Assembly: GCF_000218485.1 (NCBI RefSeq)
Contig: NZ_AFPB01000152.1
Location: 1-64,000 of the forward strand
Reading direction: 5' to 3'
Length of the DNA stretch: 64,000 bases
Origin: Aquimarina agarivorans
Lineage (GTDB): Bacteria > Bacteroidota > Bacteroidia > Flavobacteriales > Flavobacteriaceae
Shown: positions 35,557 to 45,199 of the stretch, in pieces
Numbering within the stretch: position 1 is the stretch's first letter
How the letters are laid out: every line of letters begins with the position of its first letter
Translations under genes and position numbers: made by a program
The notes under the pieces: generated by a model
What the model saw: only the letters and a program-made list of their open reading frames with translations
The model's database searches: none
Told to the model about the DNA's origin: nothing

Positions 35557-36786
35557 TTAAGATACAGCTTTGAGCTTAATGGTTGATTTATTCAACTTTT
35601 TTTCAGCATAATCTTTGGTGACTTTAAAGACTTTATCGTTGCTGTCAGGTAATTCAAACATAGCATCAGTTAAAATGGCTTCGCATAGGGAGCGTAAACC
35701 CCTTGCGCCTAACTTATATTCATTCGCTTTTGCTACAATAAAATCCAAAGCGCCATCAGTTATTGAAAACTCAATATCATCCATTTCAAACAACTTAGTG
35801 TACTGTTTAATAATGGCGTTTTTAGGCTCTGTTAAAATGGCCCTTAAGGTTTTAGAATCTAAAGGGTTCATGTAGCTAAGTACAGGCAAACGACCAATTA
35901 TTTCAGGAATCAAACCAAAGTCTTTAAGGTCTTTAGGTATAATGTATTGAAGTAAGTTCTCCTTTTCAATAACTTCTTCTTTTATTGAAGCACTAAAACC
36001 AACCGCTTGCATATTCAATCGTTTTTGAATATTACGTTCAATCCCATCAAAAGCACCACCGGCAATAAATAAAATGTTTTCTGTATTTACTTCAATAAAT
36101 TTTTGATCAGGGTGTTTTCTTCCTCCTTTTGGTGGTACGTTAACAGTAGTACCTTCTAAAAGTTTTAACAAAGCTTGTTGTACACCTTCGCCAGATACAT
36201 CACGCGTTATGCTAGGATTATCACTTTTACGAGCAATTTTATCTATTTCATCAATAAAAACAATACCGCGCTGGGCTTTTTCCAAATTGTAATCGGCAAC
36301 TTGTAATAGTTTTGTTAAGATAGTTTCCACATCTTCACCAACATAACCAGCCTCCGTTAAAACGGTAGCATCTACGATAGCTAAAGGTACGTTAAGCATT
36401 TTTGCAATTGTTTTTGCAATTAATGTTTTTCCAGTACCAGTTTGTCCTACCAAAATAATATTACTTTTTTGGATTTCAATATCATCATCAGCTTTCTTTT
36501 GTAATAATCGCTTATAGTGGTTGTACACAGCAACAGAAATTACTTTTTTTGAAAAATCCTGACCTATTATATAGGTGTCCAAAAATTGCTTGATAGCTTT
36601 TGGTTTGCTTAAAACTAGTTCTTGGCTTAACTCTTCACTTTCTTCATCCTTTGATTCTTCCACAACAATGCCATAGGCCTGTTGTATGCATCGATCACAA
36701 ATGTGGGCGTCTAAACCTGCAATTAATAAGTTAGTTTCAGGTTTTTTACGTCCGCAAAAGGAGCATTCTAAATCATCTTTCGCCAT
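35557..36786 (-). CDS. clpX: ATP-dependent protease ATPase subunit ClpX
   Basis: The AAA+ unfoldase that feeds ssrA-tagged and regulatory proteins to ClpP. The 409 residues are typical. The N-terminal zinc finger uses C8, C11, C30 and C33 (ECSFC...HICDRC). The Walker A is [15 protein letters not shown], Walker B is [10 protein letters not shown], and pore and sensor regions follow ([14 protein letters not shown]). An AVGF-type loop contacts ClpP. It follows clpP by 163 bases on the same strand. The order tig, clpP, clpX is the common bacterial one. Confidence 0.97.
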   Translation of the reverse strand: MAKDDLECSFCGRKKPETNLLIAGLDAHICDRCIQQAYGIVVEESKDEESEELSQELVLSKPKAIKQFLDTYIIGQDFSKKVISVAVYNHYKRLLQKKADDDIEIQKSNIILVGQTGTGKTLIAKTIAKMLNVPLAIVDATVLTEAGYVGEDVETILTKLLQVADYNLEKAQRGIVFIDEIDKIARKSDNPSITRDVSGEGVQQALLKLLEGTTVNVPPKGGRKHPDQKFIEVNTENILFIAGGAFDGIERNIQKRLNMQAVGFSASIKEEVIEKENLLQYIIPKDLKDFGLIPEIIGRLPVLSYMNPLDSKTLRAILTEPKNAIIKQYTKLFEMDDIEFSITDGALDFIVAKANEYKLGARGLRSLCEAILTDAMFELPDSNDKVFKVTKDYAEKKLNKSTIKLKAVS

Positions 36787-36949
36787 TTTTATTTTCGTTC
36801 TGGTTATTTATTTATCCGCTATAAGTAGTGGATTTAATTATATAAGGTAAACCTTGACTGTTTTTAGGTTATGGATTTAGTCTCTTTAATTTTGTAAACC
36901 CTAAATTCACAACCTAGTTATCTACTATTTTAACGTAGTATTTTTTAAA

Positions 36950-37624
36950 TTATTTTCGAGAAAGTATTTCATCGATCATACCATACTCCAATGCTTTTTC
37001 AGCCTTCATCCAATAATCACGATCACTGTCGTTATATACTTTTTCGTAAGTTTGACCTGAATGCTTTGCAATAATATTGTAAAGTTCTTCTTTCAGAATT
37101 AAAATTTCTCTGGCAGTAATTTCAATATCGCTGGCCTGTCCTTGTGCACCACCTAATGGTTGGTGAATCATGATGCGACTATGTGGTAATGCCGAACGCT
37201 TTCCTTTTTGCCCAGCACACATGAGTACAGCACCCATGGAAGCAGCCATACCAGTACAAATAGTGGCAACATCAGGCTTTATAAATTGCATGGTGTCGTA
37301 TATGCCCAATCCAGCATATACACTTCCTCCTGGAGAGTTTATGTAAATTTGAATGTCTTTATTAGAATCAGTACTTTCCAAAAACAAAAGTTGTGCTTGT
37401 ACAATGTTAGCAATTTGATCGTTAATTCCAGTTCCTAAAAAAATGATGCGATCCATCATTAATCTTGAAAATACATCCATTGCAACAGCATTCATTTGGC
37501 GTTCTTCAATAATATTCGGCGTCATACCTATCGGTGTCATAGCACTGGTAATTTTTCCATAATAATTACTATTGATGCCGTGGTGTTTTGTTGCGTATTT
37601 TTCAAATTCTTTTCCGTAATCCAT
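36950..37624 (-). CDS. clpP: ATP-dependent Clp protease proteolytic subunit
   Basis: The serine peptidase of the ClpXP complex. The 224 residues from the ATG at 37624 ([16 protein letters not shown]) fit the Bacteroidota form; the upstream in-frame extension is hydrophobic and not conserved. The catalytic serine is S129 in [11 protein letters not shown], and the histidine is H154 in [12 protein letters not shown]. The aspartate lies in the C-terminal third. The [11 protein letters not shown] motif forms the oxyanion and substrate-strand region. The N-terminus carries ~30 residues ahead of the catalytic core, which may be a processed propeptide. Confidence 0.96.
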   Translation of the reverse strand: MDYGKEFEKYATKHHGINSNYYGKITSAMTPIGMTPNIIEERQMNAVAMDVFSRLMMDRIIFLGTGINDQIANIVQAQLLFLESTDSNKDIQIYINSPGGSVYAGLGIYDTMQFIKPDVATICTGMAASMGAVLMCAGQKGKRSALPHSRIMIHQPLGGAQGQASDIEITAREILILKEELYNIIAKHSGQTYEKVYNDSDRDYWMKAEKALEYGMIDEILSRK

Positions 37625-37716
37625 ATAAAAAGAAATAATTTTAAGTTTAAAAAAGGCGTAAAACAATTAGTTCTACGCCTTAAAGATAAGTATAATTGAG
37701 AAAAAATACTTGTTTC

Positions 37717-39039
37717 TTATGACTTATAAGCTTCTTTTACGAAGTCTTCAAAAGTCACTTCTTTTTCTTCTAACTTTGCGTTTTCTTTATAAAAAGCAAG
37801 CAATTTTTGACTCATTAATTGTTCAGAAATACGCTTCACTTCTTCTTGGTTTCCTAAAATTCGACCAGCAATTTCTTCTAATTCTTTATCTTCAGGGTTA
37901 GTTTGACCAAATTGAGCCATTTGCCCTTTGATTAATTCCTTAGCGTGCGATTTGATTTCGTCATAAGTAACCTGCAAATTGTTGTCGGTAATAATTTTAC
38001 CTTCAATTAATTGGAAACGTAATCCCTTTTCGCTCTTTTCGTATTCCGCAGCAGCTTCTTCAGCAGATAATTGTTTTTCACCTGAAACTTGAAGCCATTT
38101 CTTTAAAAAGTCAGCAGGCAAGTCAAAAGCCGTATTTTCAATAACGCTTTCTGTAACGGTATTCAATAATTGTTGGTCAGCTTGCTGTTCAAATTGTCTT
38201 TCAGCGTCTTCTTTAATTTTTTCTTTTAATTCAGAAACTGAGGTTACTTCTTTTTCTCCAAAAAGTTTGTCAAATAATTCTTGATCTAAGTCAGCTAAAA
38301 TACGTTCGTTAATTTCTGAAATTGTAAAAGTAACATCTACGTCAATGCTGTCCTTTTGTTCCTGAGAAACCCCTACTAAGCTTACCAATAATTGGTCGTT
38401 TTCAAATAAATCCTTTGTGTTTACAGTAATTACGTCATTTACTTTAGCGCCAATAAACTGTTCTTTAGTCTTTTCTTGTAACGCATCTATTTCAACGGTT
38501 GCCTGTTTGCTTATTGAAGCAGCTTCATTTTCGAATAAACCAGCAACAACATTATCATTTGCTACAGTGTCAACAGGAGTTAATTTGCCATATTGTTTTT
38601 GAATTGATTTGATTTGGTTGTCAATCATTTCATCAGTAGCCACAATTTTGTATTGTGTTATGGAGTCATCTCCTTGTAAATTTACATCAAATTTGGGGGC
38701 TAATCCTAGTTCAAATTCAAATTCAAATTTTTCAGCATCCCAGCTAAAGTCAGCTTGCTCTTTTGGTAAAGGATTCCCTAAAACATCTAATTTTTCCTCA
38801 GTAAGGTACTTGTTTAATGATTCCTGAATCAATTTGTTGATTTCATCAACTATAACGGCTTGTCCGTATTGTTTTTTAACCATTCCCATAGGCACGTGAC
38901 CTTTTCTAAAACCAGGGATATTGGCATTTTTTCTATAGTCTTTCAGTATCTTTTCAACACGATCACTGTAATCTTCTTTTTCGATATTTACGGTAACTAC
39001 CGCATTCAAATCATCAATCTGCTCTTTAGAAATGTTCAT
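37717..39039 (-). CDS. tig: Trigger factor
   Basis: The ribosome-bound chaperone that receives nascent chains, 440 residues. The ribosome-binding signature is the NIPGFRKGHVPMGMVKKQYG segment (about residues 41-60, the GFRxGxxP motif). The middle region (~150-240) takes the place of the FKBP-like PPIase domain, though many classical FKBP residues are missing, as in other Bacteroidota. The C-terminal arms are long and helical. The start at 39039 (MNISKEQIDDLNAVV) is the family one. A -33/-7 promoter lies 34 bases upstream (TTG, 20-base spacer, TACTTTTG). Confidence 0.94.
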   Translation of the reverse strand: MNISKEQIDDLNAVVTVNIEKEDYSDRVEKILKDYRKNANIPGFRKGHVPMGMVKKQYGQAVIVDEINKLIQESLNKYLTEEKLDVLGNPLPKEQADFSWDAEKFEFEFELGLAPKFDVNLQGDDSITQYKIVATDEMIDNQIKSIQKQYGKLTPVDTVANDNVVAGLFENEAASISKQATVEIDALQEKTKEQFIGAKVNDVITVNTKDLFENDQLLVSLVGVSQEQKDSIDVDVTFTISEINERILADLDQELFDKLFGEKEVTSVSELKEKIKEDAERQFEQQADQQLLNTVTESVIENTAFDLPADFLKKWLQVSGEKQLSAEEAAAEYEKSEKGLRFQLIEGKIITDNNLQVTYDEIKSHAKELIKGQMAQFGQTNPEDKELEEIAGRILGNQEEVKRISEQLMSQKLLAFYKENAKLEEKEVTFEDFVKEAYKS

Positions 39040-39072
39040 TCTGGCTATTATTAAGTAGAAATAAATTGGGTG

Positions 39073-39103
39073 CAAAAGTAATACATTTTTAAAGGTTTAC
39101 CAA
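39073..39103 (-). promoter_or_regulatory. Promoter of tig
   Basis: On the minus strand TTG (39103-39101), a 20-base spacer and TACTTTTG (39080-39073) fit the Bacteroidota -33/-7 consensus, 33 bases before the tig ATG. Confidence 0.6.
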
Positions 39104-39297
39104 TTTTTAATTTCTTACAGAAAGTTAAAAAGTGTAAAGTATAAAAACTAACATTGCTAGGAATCTATTAACGCTAAAATGTAACGTCAATTTGTGCCTT
39201 ATTTTTATTTTTTGATTTCAAAATATGCAATGGTAATGATGTATTTAAAATTTCAAATTAAACATATAATCACTAAAGACAGCTCATAAATACCATG

Positions 39298-39305
39298 TAT
39301 TTTTG
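39298..39305 (+). promoter_or_regulatory. -7 promoter box of the AEC transporter
   Basis: TATTTTTG fits TAnnTTTG and lies 22 bases before the ATG at 39328. No -33 TTG at the usual spacing. Confidence 0.35.
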
Positions 39306-39327
39306 AAAAGTAGGCAATCAAAAAAAA

Positions 39328-40233
39328 ATGGAAAATTTTATAATTATAGCGATCTCTATACTATCTGGAGTGTTTTTGAAAAAGTTTAGAGCATTGCCAA
39401 AGGATAGTCATAAAATTATCAATCTTTGGATAATATATGTTGCTTTACCTGCAATCACTTTACATAACATTCCAAAAATGCAATGGAATTTGGAGTTGTT
39501 ATTGCCAATAGCCATGCCGTTAATTGTTTTTATTGCGGCATTTTTGTTTATACAACTTTTAGGAAGATTTATGTATTTAGGCAAAAGTCTAAAAGGAGCT
39601 TTGTTACTTACAATTGGTTTTTCAAACTTGTCCTTTTTGGGATTTCCTTTAACGGAAGCTTACTATGGGAAACAAGGATTGCAATTAGCTATTTTATGTG
39701 ATCAGGTTGGGTTTATTACTTTATCAAGCTTAGGAATAATTACGGCTAGTTATGCATCCGCAACTGATAAATCTGATTTCAGTGGCATTTCAATTTTAAA
39801 AAAACTGATTATTTTTCCACCAACCATTGCATTTGTTTTAGCGTTAGTTTTGCCTAAAATTGTAAATTTTAATGGAATTGCAATAGATGTAGTTTTAAAA
39901 AGTTTTGGAGGTACTATGGTTCCAATGGCTTTGTTTTCAGTTGGTATGCAATTGCAATTTAAACATTGGAAATCAGATAAGTTGTTGTTAGTAGCAGCGT
40001 TGTCTTATAAATTATTTCTTGCTCCGCTATTAATTATGCTCATTAGTGGATTCTTTATAATTGACAAGTTTGTAATTCAAGTGAGTGTTTTAGAGGCAGC
40101 AATGGCGCCTATGGTAACTAGCGTAATTGTAGCAACCGAATTTGGACTAAAACCTAAATTGTGTAGTATGATTTTAAGTTTTGGAATTCCAATTTCTTTT
40201 ATTACCACTTATTTATGGTATTATTTTTTGTAA
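39328..40233 (+). CDS. AEC-family (auxin efflux carrier-like) permease
   Basis: A 301-residue inner-membrane protein with about ten membrane helices, of the AEC/malonate permease type. The first half (LWIIYVALPAITLHNIPK, then LTIGFSNLSFLGFPLTEAYYG) and second half (GTMVPMALFSVGMQLQF, APMVTSVIVATEFGL) each carry the broken-helix motif expected of the inverted repeat. Substrates in the family include malonate, malate and amino acids; none can be chosen here. It is divergent from tig. Confidence 0.88.
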   Translation: MENFIIIAISILSGVFLKKFRALPKDSHKIINLWIIYVALPAITLHNIPKMQWNLELLLPIAMPLIVFIAAFLFIQLLGRFMYLGKSLKGALLLTIGFSNLSFLGFPLTEAYYGKQGLQLAILCDQVGFITLSSLGIITASYASATDKSDFSGISILKKLIIFPPTIAFVLALVLPKIVNFNGIAIDVVLKSFGGTMVPMALFSVGMQLQFKHWKSDKLLLVAALSYKLFLAPLLIMLISGFFIIDKFVIQVSVLEAAMAPMVTSVIVATEFGLKPKLCSMILSFGIPISFITTYLWYYFL

Positions 40234-40627
40234 AAGAAGTTTTTTAATAAAAACGAATTGATTAATAATGCCACATTTTTGAGACGTACTTGACGTTTTG
40301 AAACCATATTGATACATTTGGCTGGAATTTTAAGGAAGTTATATAATTAAATTAACAGTCTTTTAACGAATATTTTTGCTCAGTTATCTATTTTCCAAAA
40401 AAACTATGTTTTTTTTCTACACTATTTTTGGTGATATCATCAAGAGCTAAAAATCGGCAGATTAGCAAATTTTTTAAAGCAATCTTTAAATTAAGTGTTT
40501 TTTAATAATTTAAATTGTGTGATAATTAATTCATTCAAATGCAAATAGTTAATTGTTGGTTTAAGGAGAAATAAACACTTGAAAAAATTATTTTACAAAA
40601 TAAATTTAGTCTTTAAAAATTGTTATT

Positions 40628-40672
40628 TTTTCCTACAAGAACAAAAAACACAGCCTTATTTTTGTAGGAAAA
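40628..40672. other. Inverted repeat upstream of the adhesin promoter
   Basis: TTTTCCTACAA (40628-40638) pairs with TTGTAGGAAAA (40662-40672), a perfect 11-bp stem with a 23-base loop, ~25 bases upstream of the -33 box. It could be an operator for a dimeric regulator, or the terminator of an unseen transcript. Confidence 0.35.
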
Positions 40673-40695
40673 TACCTTCATTTAATTAAACGGGA

Positions 40696-40726
40696 TTGCG
40701 TAAAACTTGATTAGTACATACATTTG
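40696..40726 (+). promoter_or_regulatory. Promoter of the T9SS adhesin operon
   Basis: TTG (40696-40698), a 20-base spacer and TACATTTG (40719-40726) fit the Bacteroidota -33/-7 consensus. Confidence 0.6.
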
Positions 40727-40837
40727 ACAACTATTATTTTTTGTAAAGTTCACAGGAAACTTTAGAAAAAATGATTGCGAATACACAACATCATAGGGGG
40801 CTTACTTATAATAGTTGAATGTCAAAAGTAACTAAGT

Positions 40838-43800
40838 ATGAAGAAGTTTTTATTTATATATCTTCAGTTCCAAATTGTATTGTTTTTTGCAAGTAATTAT
40901 AACTTCAGCATAATCAAGGCTCAAACTTTAAGAAATGCCGTAGAGGATGAAGACTTAGTTTGTCAAAATAGTGCTAACAATGTTATTGATATTCTAGTCA
41001 ATGATACCTTTGGGACAGCTGGTCCAAATACTTCAACCGATCATTTACAAGTAACAGGAGTAACTGATGCAGGCGGGAACATCCGTGTTTCGGATAATGG
41101 GACTTCGGATGACTTATTGGATGACTTCATTTTGTATGATAGTCCTGCAGGATTTTCTGGTTTTGATAGTTTTTCATATATCATTGTTGATGAAAATGGG
41201 GATACTGATAGCGCAACCGTTCGAGTTGAAGTTATTAATACTGCTGGCTGTAGTAGTGTTAACGCTGAAAATGATTCGTTTGAAATTGATGAAGATTCTG
41301 ATACAATCAATTTCAGGGTACTTGTCAACGATACTTTTGGTGTGCGTGGGGCTAGTGAAAGTGCTATTGCCATAATAAGCGGCCCTTCTAACGGTATGGC
41401 CAACGTAAATAGTAATGGTACACCTGCCGATCCAACAGATGATAGTATTGATTATAAGCCAGCTAAAGATTATTTTGGCACCGATCAAATTACTTATGAG
41501 ATTTGTGATGCTGGACGTGGGTGTGATACAGCTACAATTTCAATTACAGTTGTAAATTTGAATGATATTCCCAACGCGTTGTTTGATTCAGCTGAGGTTG
41601 ATGAAAATTCAAGCAATAATGAAATTGATGTTTTAGATAATGATACTTTTGGAGGCGATGGTCCTGGAACCACTTCAATTAACATAACTGTGCCTCCAAT
41701 AAATGGAGTCGCAACAGTTGACGATCAAGGTACGCCAGCAGATGTTACTGATGATATCATTCTTTATACTCCTACAGTAAATTCATCGGCAAATGATTCA
41801 TTATCATATGAAATCTGTGATGTTGATGGCGAGTGTGCAAGCGCTTCTGTAAATATTATGGTAAATGAAGTTAATGGCTTGCCGGTAGCAATTGCTGATG
41901 ATTTTTCAATAAATGAAGATGCCATTCTTAGTTTACTAAACGTGCTTTCCAACGATGATTTCGGAAGCGACGGTGCGGGTTCTTTTACTGTAGTAGGTCT
42001 TCCGGCCAATGGTACTGTAATTGTGAATGCAGGAACTGATGTTACAGATCCTACGGATGATGTTTTAGAATACACGCCTAATCCTAATTTTTTTGGTAAT
42101 GATGCGTTGACTTATGAAATCTGTGATAGTAATGGTGATTGTGTTGTTGGTAATGTTGCTATAGTCATAGAAGCAGTTAATGACCTTCCTAGTCCTGTGG
42201 ACGACCTTAATATGGTAGCTGAGGATTCTGTGAACAATGAAATTAATGTGCTTGATAACGATAGTTTCGGAGGGGACGGTCCAAGTACTACAGCCATAAC
42301 AATTACGATAAATCCAACAAATGGAGTCGCTACGGTGAATACAAACGGAACGCCCAATGATCCAACGGATGATATTTTAGAATATATACCAAATCCAGAT
42401 TTTTTTGGGAACGATGAATTAACTTACCAAATTTGTGATGCTGACGGTAGTTGCGAAACTGCTAAAGTTGAGATATCGGTAACTAATGATACAACGGACC
42501 TACCAAATGCAGTAGATGATATGGCTACTATTAGTGAAGACTCAGTAGATAATGAAATCAATGTATTGGAAAATGATACTTTTGGTGGCGATGGAGCAGG
42601 GAATACGGCCATTGCTATTACCGTAACTCCGACCAATGGAGTCGCTACGGTAAATACAAATGGAACGCCTAATGATCCAACAGATAATACTATAACGTAT
42701 ACGCCAGAGTCAAATTTTTTCGGTACAGATATCTTAACGTACGAAATCTGCGATGCAAGTACTGATTGTACAACGGCAGTAGTTACAATAACGGTTACCA
42801 ATGATCCGTCTGACACTCCAGTGGCCGTTGAAGATTCCATTACGGTTGATGAAGATTCTTCAGATAATGAAATCAATGTATTAGAAAATGATGATTTTGG
42901 TGGTGATGGAGCTGGCAATACGGCTATTGCCATTACCGTAAATCCAACAAATGGAGTCGCTACGGTAAATACAAACGGAACGCCCAATGATCCAACGGAT
43001 GATATTGTAACGTATACGCCAGAGCTAAACTTTTTTGGAACAGATACCTTAACCTACGAAATCTGTGATGCAAGTGCCGATTGTATAACGGCGGTAGTTA
43101 CAATTACGGTTACTAATAATACTTTTGATACTCCTGTGGCCGTTGAAGATTCCATTACGGTAGATGAAGATTCAACCAATAACGAAATCAATATATTGGA
43201 TAATGATACTTTTGGTGGTGATGGAGCTAGTACTACAGCTGCTATTAAAATTATCAGTGATCCAACAAATGGCATAGCAACTATTAGTACTAATGACACT
43301 GCAGAAAATCCATTTGATGATTTTTTACTATATACACCTGATCCTGAATTTTCGGGAGTAGATACACTTATTTATGAAATTTGTGATACCAACGGCGACT
43401 GTGATCAAGCTGAGGTAACCATTACTGTTAATGAATTGATTACTAGTAATCCACAACTGAGCCTGCTTAAGTCTGGTAACTATGTAGATGCGAATAATGA
43501 TGGGATATTGAATTCAGGGGATATTATTGAATACACTTTTACAATAATTAATACTGGAAATGAGGTTTTAACTGATATTAATGTCACGGATTTGTTAGCT
43601 GGAGTTGTGGTGTCAGGAGTGCCATTTTCGCTTAATCCGCAAGAAGAAGATAGTACCACTTTTTCCGCCACTTATACAATTAATGCATCAGACATTACCA
43701 ATGGACAGGTAATTAATCAAGCAATGGTTATTGCCACATCTCCATCAGGAGATAGTGTAATTGATGATTCTGATGACCCCGATGATCCAAGTAATATAGA

Positions 43801-44179
43801 TTCTAATAATGATGGAGAGCCTGATGACCCCACGATTATTAAATTAGAGCCTGAAAATGATGATACAGAAACTGATGTGACCGTTTTTGAAACCTTTACT
43901 CCTAACGGTGATGCGGTAAATGATGAGTTTGTAATTAAAAATTTAGAAAATTATCCAATAAATACGCTCAAAATTTTCAATAGATGGGGATTGAAAGTTT
44001 TTGAAGAAGATGGCTACGGACAGGCTGATTCATCAAAATTTGTGGGACAAAGTGACGGTCGCGCAACAATAAATAGGAGCGCAAAATTACCAACAGGAAC
44101 ATACTTTTACACACTGAATTACCAAAACTCTAACGGAGACGCTAAAACTAAAGCGGGCTCATTCTATTTAGTTAAATAG
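40838..44179 (+). CDS. Repeat-built adhesin with T9SS type B sorting domain
   Basis: A 1113-residue secreted surface protein. After a signal peptide (~1-28) come about eight Ig/cadherin-like repeats of ~95-105 residues, each with an INVLxNDTFGGDG strand, a VATVNTNGTPNDPTDD turn and a DxLTYEICDxxGDC strand with two cysteines. A DUF11-like domain follows (NPQLSLLKSGNYVDAN, EYTFTIINTGNEVLTDINV). A type B C-terminal domain ends it (FTPNGDAVNDEFVI, LKIFNRWGLKVFE, TGTYFYTLNY to the C-terminal SFYLVK). Adjacent repeats are nearly identical at DNA level. The two genes downstream encode PorP/SprF and OmpA proteins, the partners expected for type B cargo, so this is probably a cell-surface adhesin. Confidence 0.93.
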   Translation: MKKFLFIYLQFQIVLFFASNYNFSIIKAQTLRNAVEDEDLVCQNSANNVIDILVNDTFGTAGPNTSTDHLQVTGVTDAGGNIRVSDNGTSDDLLDDFILYDSPAGFSGFDSFSYIIVDENGDTDSATVRVEVINTAGCSSVNAENDSFEIDEDSDTINFRVLVNDTFGVRGASESAIAIISGPSNGMANVNSNGTPADPTDDSIDYKPAKDYFGTDQITYEICDAGRGCDTATISITVVNLNDIPNALFDSAEVDENSSNNEIDVLDNDTFGGDGPGTTSINITVPPINGVATVDDQGTPADVTDDIILYTPTVNSSANDSLSYEICDVDGECASASVNIMVNEVNGLPVAIADDFSINEDAILSLLNVLSNDDFGSDGAGSFTVVGLPANGTVIVNAGTDVTDPTDDVLEYTPNPNFFGNDALTYEICDSNGDCVVGNVAIVIEAVNDLPSPVDDLNMVAEDSVNNEINVLDNDSFGGDGPSTTAITITINPTNGVATVNTNGTPNDPTDDILEYIPNPDFFGNDELTYQICDADGSCETAKVEISVTNDTTDLPNAVDDMATISEDSVDNEINVLENDTFGGDGAGNTAIAITVTPTNGVATVNTNGTPNDPTDNTITYTPESNFFGTDILTYEICDASTDCTTAVVTITVTNDPSDTPVAVEDSITVDEDSSDNEINVLENDDFGGDGAGNTAIAITVNPTNGVATVNTNGTPNDPTDDIVTYTPELNFFGTDTLTYEICDASADCITAVVTITVTNNTFDTPVAVEDSITVDEDSTNNEINILDNDTFGGDGASTTAAIKIISDPTNGIATISTNDTAENPFDDFLLYTPDPEFSGVDTLIYEICDTNGDCDQAEVTITVNELITSNPQLSLLKSGNYVDANNDGILNSGDIIEYTFTIINTGNEVLTDINVTDLLAGVVVSGVPFSLNPQEEDSTTFSATYTINASDITNGQVINQAMVIATSPSGDSVIDDSDDPDDPSNIDSNNDGEPDDPTIIKLEPENDDTETDVTVFETFTPNGDAVNDEFVIKNLENYPINTLKIFNRWGLKVFEEDGYGQADSSKFVGQSDGRATINRSAKLPTGTYFYTLNYQNSNGDAKTKAGSFYLVK

Positions 44180-44227
44180 ATCAAAAAACTCATTTATTTG
44201 AAAATTAATCGTCAGAGAATTATGTGT

Positions 44228-45196
44228 ATGAAGGAGGTGTTAAAAAAAATTATGTTATTTATTATCTTGTCACTTTGTTTTTCAGTGACAGGTCAGCAAG
44301 ATGCTCAGTACACTCAATATATGTATAACACGGCTATCATTAATCCGGCGTATACTGGTAGCAGAGGTAAAACTAGCATTTCAGGATTAAGCCGAAGGCA
44401 ATGGGTTGGATTTGAAGGAGGTCCAGCAACGCATACACTAGCTTTTGAAACTCCATTGGATCGATTTAGTAATTTCAATTACGGACTTTCAATTATTAGC
44501 GATCATATAAAACCTACCACGGAAACTAATTTCAGTTTGGATTTTGCTTATAGATTAAGAGTAACAGATACTGGCTTTTTACGATTTGGAACAAAAATAG
44601 GAGGAAATTTGCTCAATGCGAATTTAACCAACCTTTCCAGAGAAGAAACAATTGATAATGCTCTCTTAAACGACATTGATAATAAGTTTATACCCAATTT
44701 TGGTTTGGGTGTTTATTACCATAATGACCAATTTTACGCAGGAATAAGTGCGCCTAATATGTTGACTACAAATTTTTTTAATGAAGAAAGTGTATCCTCA
44801 AGTGCAGGGAATACAGTATTGCTTTCAAAACAAAGAGTCAATTATTATTTTATTGCTGGACATACTTTTGACTTGAGTTATAACGTTAAGTTTAAACCAG
44901 CTGTACTCACTAAAGTTGTTTCAGGTGCACCGTTGCAGGTTGATATTTCAGTAAATTTTTTGATTTTTCAAAAATTTACCGTTGGTACAGCTTACAGGTT
45001 AAGCGCCGCATTTAGTGGTTTATTTGGGTATCAACTTTCAAAATCATTAATGGTGGGATTATCGTATGATGTTGATGCATCCGAGCTGATAAGTACAAGT
45101 ACAAATTATGGAAGTTTTGAATTTGTGATGAGGTATGATTTGAAAAACAAATTAAATCTTACTTCAAAAAGAATGTTAACCCCTCGTTTTTTCTAG
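44228..45196 (+). CDS. PorP/SprF-family T9SS-associated outer-membrane protein
   Basis: About 322 residues: signal peptide (MKEVLKKIMLFIILSLCFSVTG), the diagnostic start QQDAQYTQYMYNTAIINPAYTGSRG, and a predicted small outer-membrane barrel. In Flavobacterium, SprF is needed to export or attach the type B adhesin SprB, so this paralogue probably serves the adhesin encoded just upstream. ATG codons at 44222 and 44228 are both possible; 44228 begins the signal peptide most naturally. The OmpA gene starts 4 bases after the stop. Confidence 0.92.
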   Translation: MKEVLKKIMLFIILSLCFSVTGQQDAQYTQYMYNTAIINPAYTGSRGKTSISGLSRRQWVGFEGGPATHTLAFETPLDRFSNFNYGLSIISDHIKPTTETNFSLDFAYRLRVTDTGFLRFGTKIGGNLLNANLTNLSREETIDNALLNDIDNKFIPNFGLGVYYHNDQFYAGISAPNMLTTNFFNEESVSSSAGNTVLLSKQRVNYYFIAGHTFDLSYNVKFKPAVLTKVVSGAPLQVDISVNFLIFQKFTVGTAYRLSAAFSGLFGYQLSKSLMVGLSYDVDASELISTSTNYGSFEFVMRYDLKNKLNLTSKRMLTPRFF

Positions 45197-45199
45197 GTT

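Larger units (their letters stand above)
40234..40837. other. 604-base leader region of the T9SS adhesin operon
   Basis: No credible gene. It contains a long inverted repeat (40628-40672) and a good promoter (40696-40726), leaving a 5' leader of roughly 105 bases before the adhesin start. Confidence 0.55.

Noticed and set aside
41041..43671. Several minus-strand reading frames under the adhesin
   Set aside because: They repeat with the Ig-like repeats of the adhesin and are plainly shadows of that gene; the plus-strand frame has the signal peptide and sorting domain.
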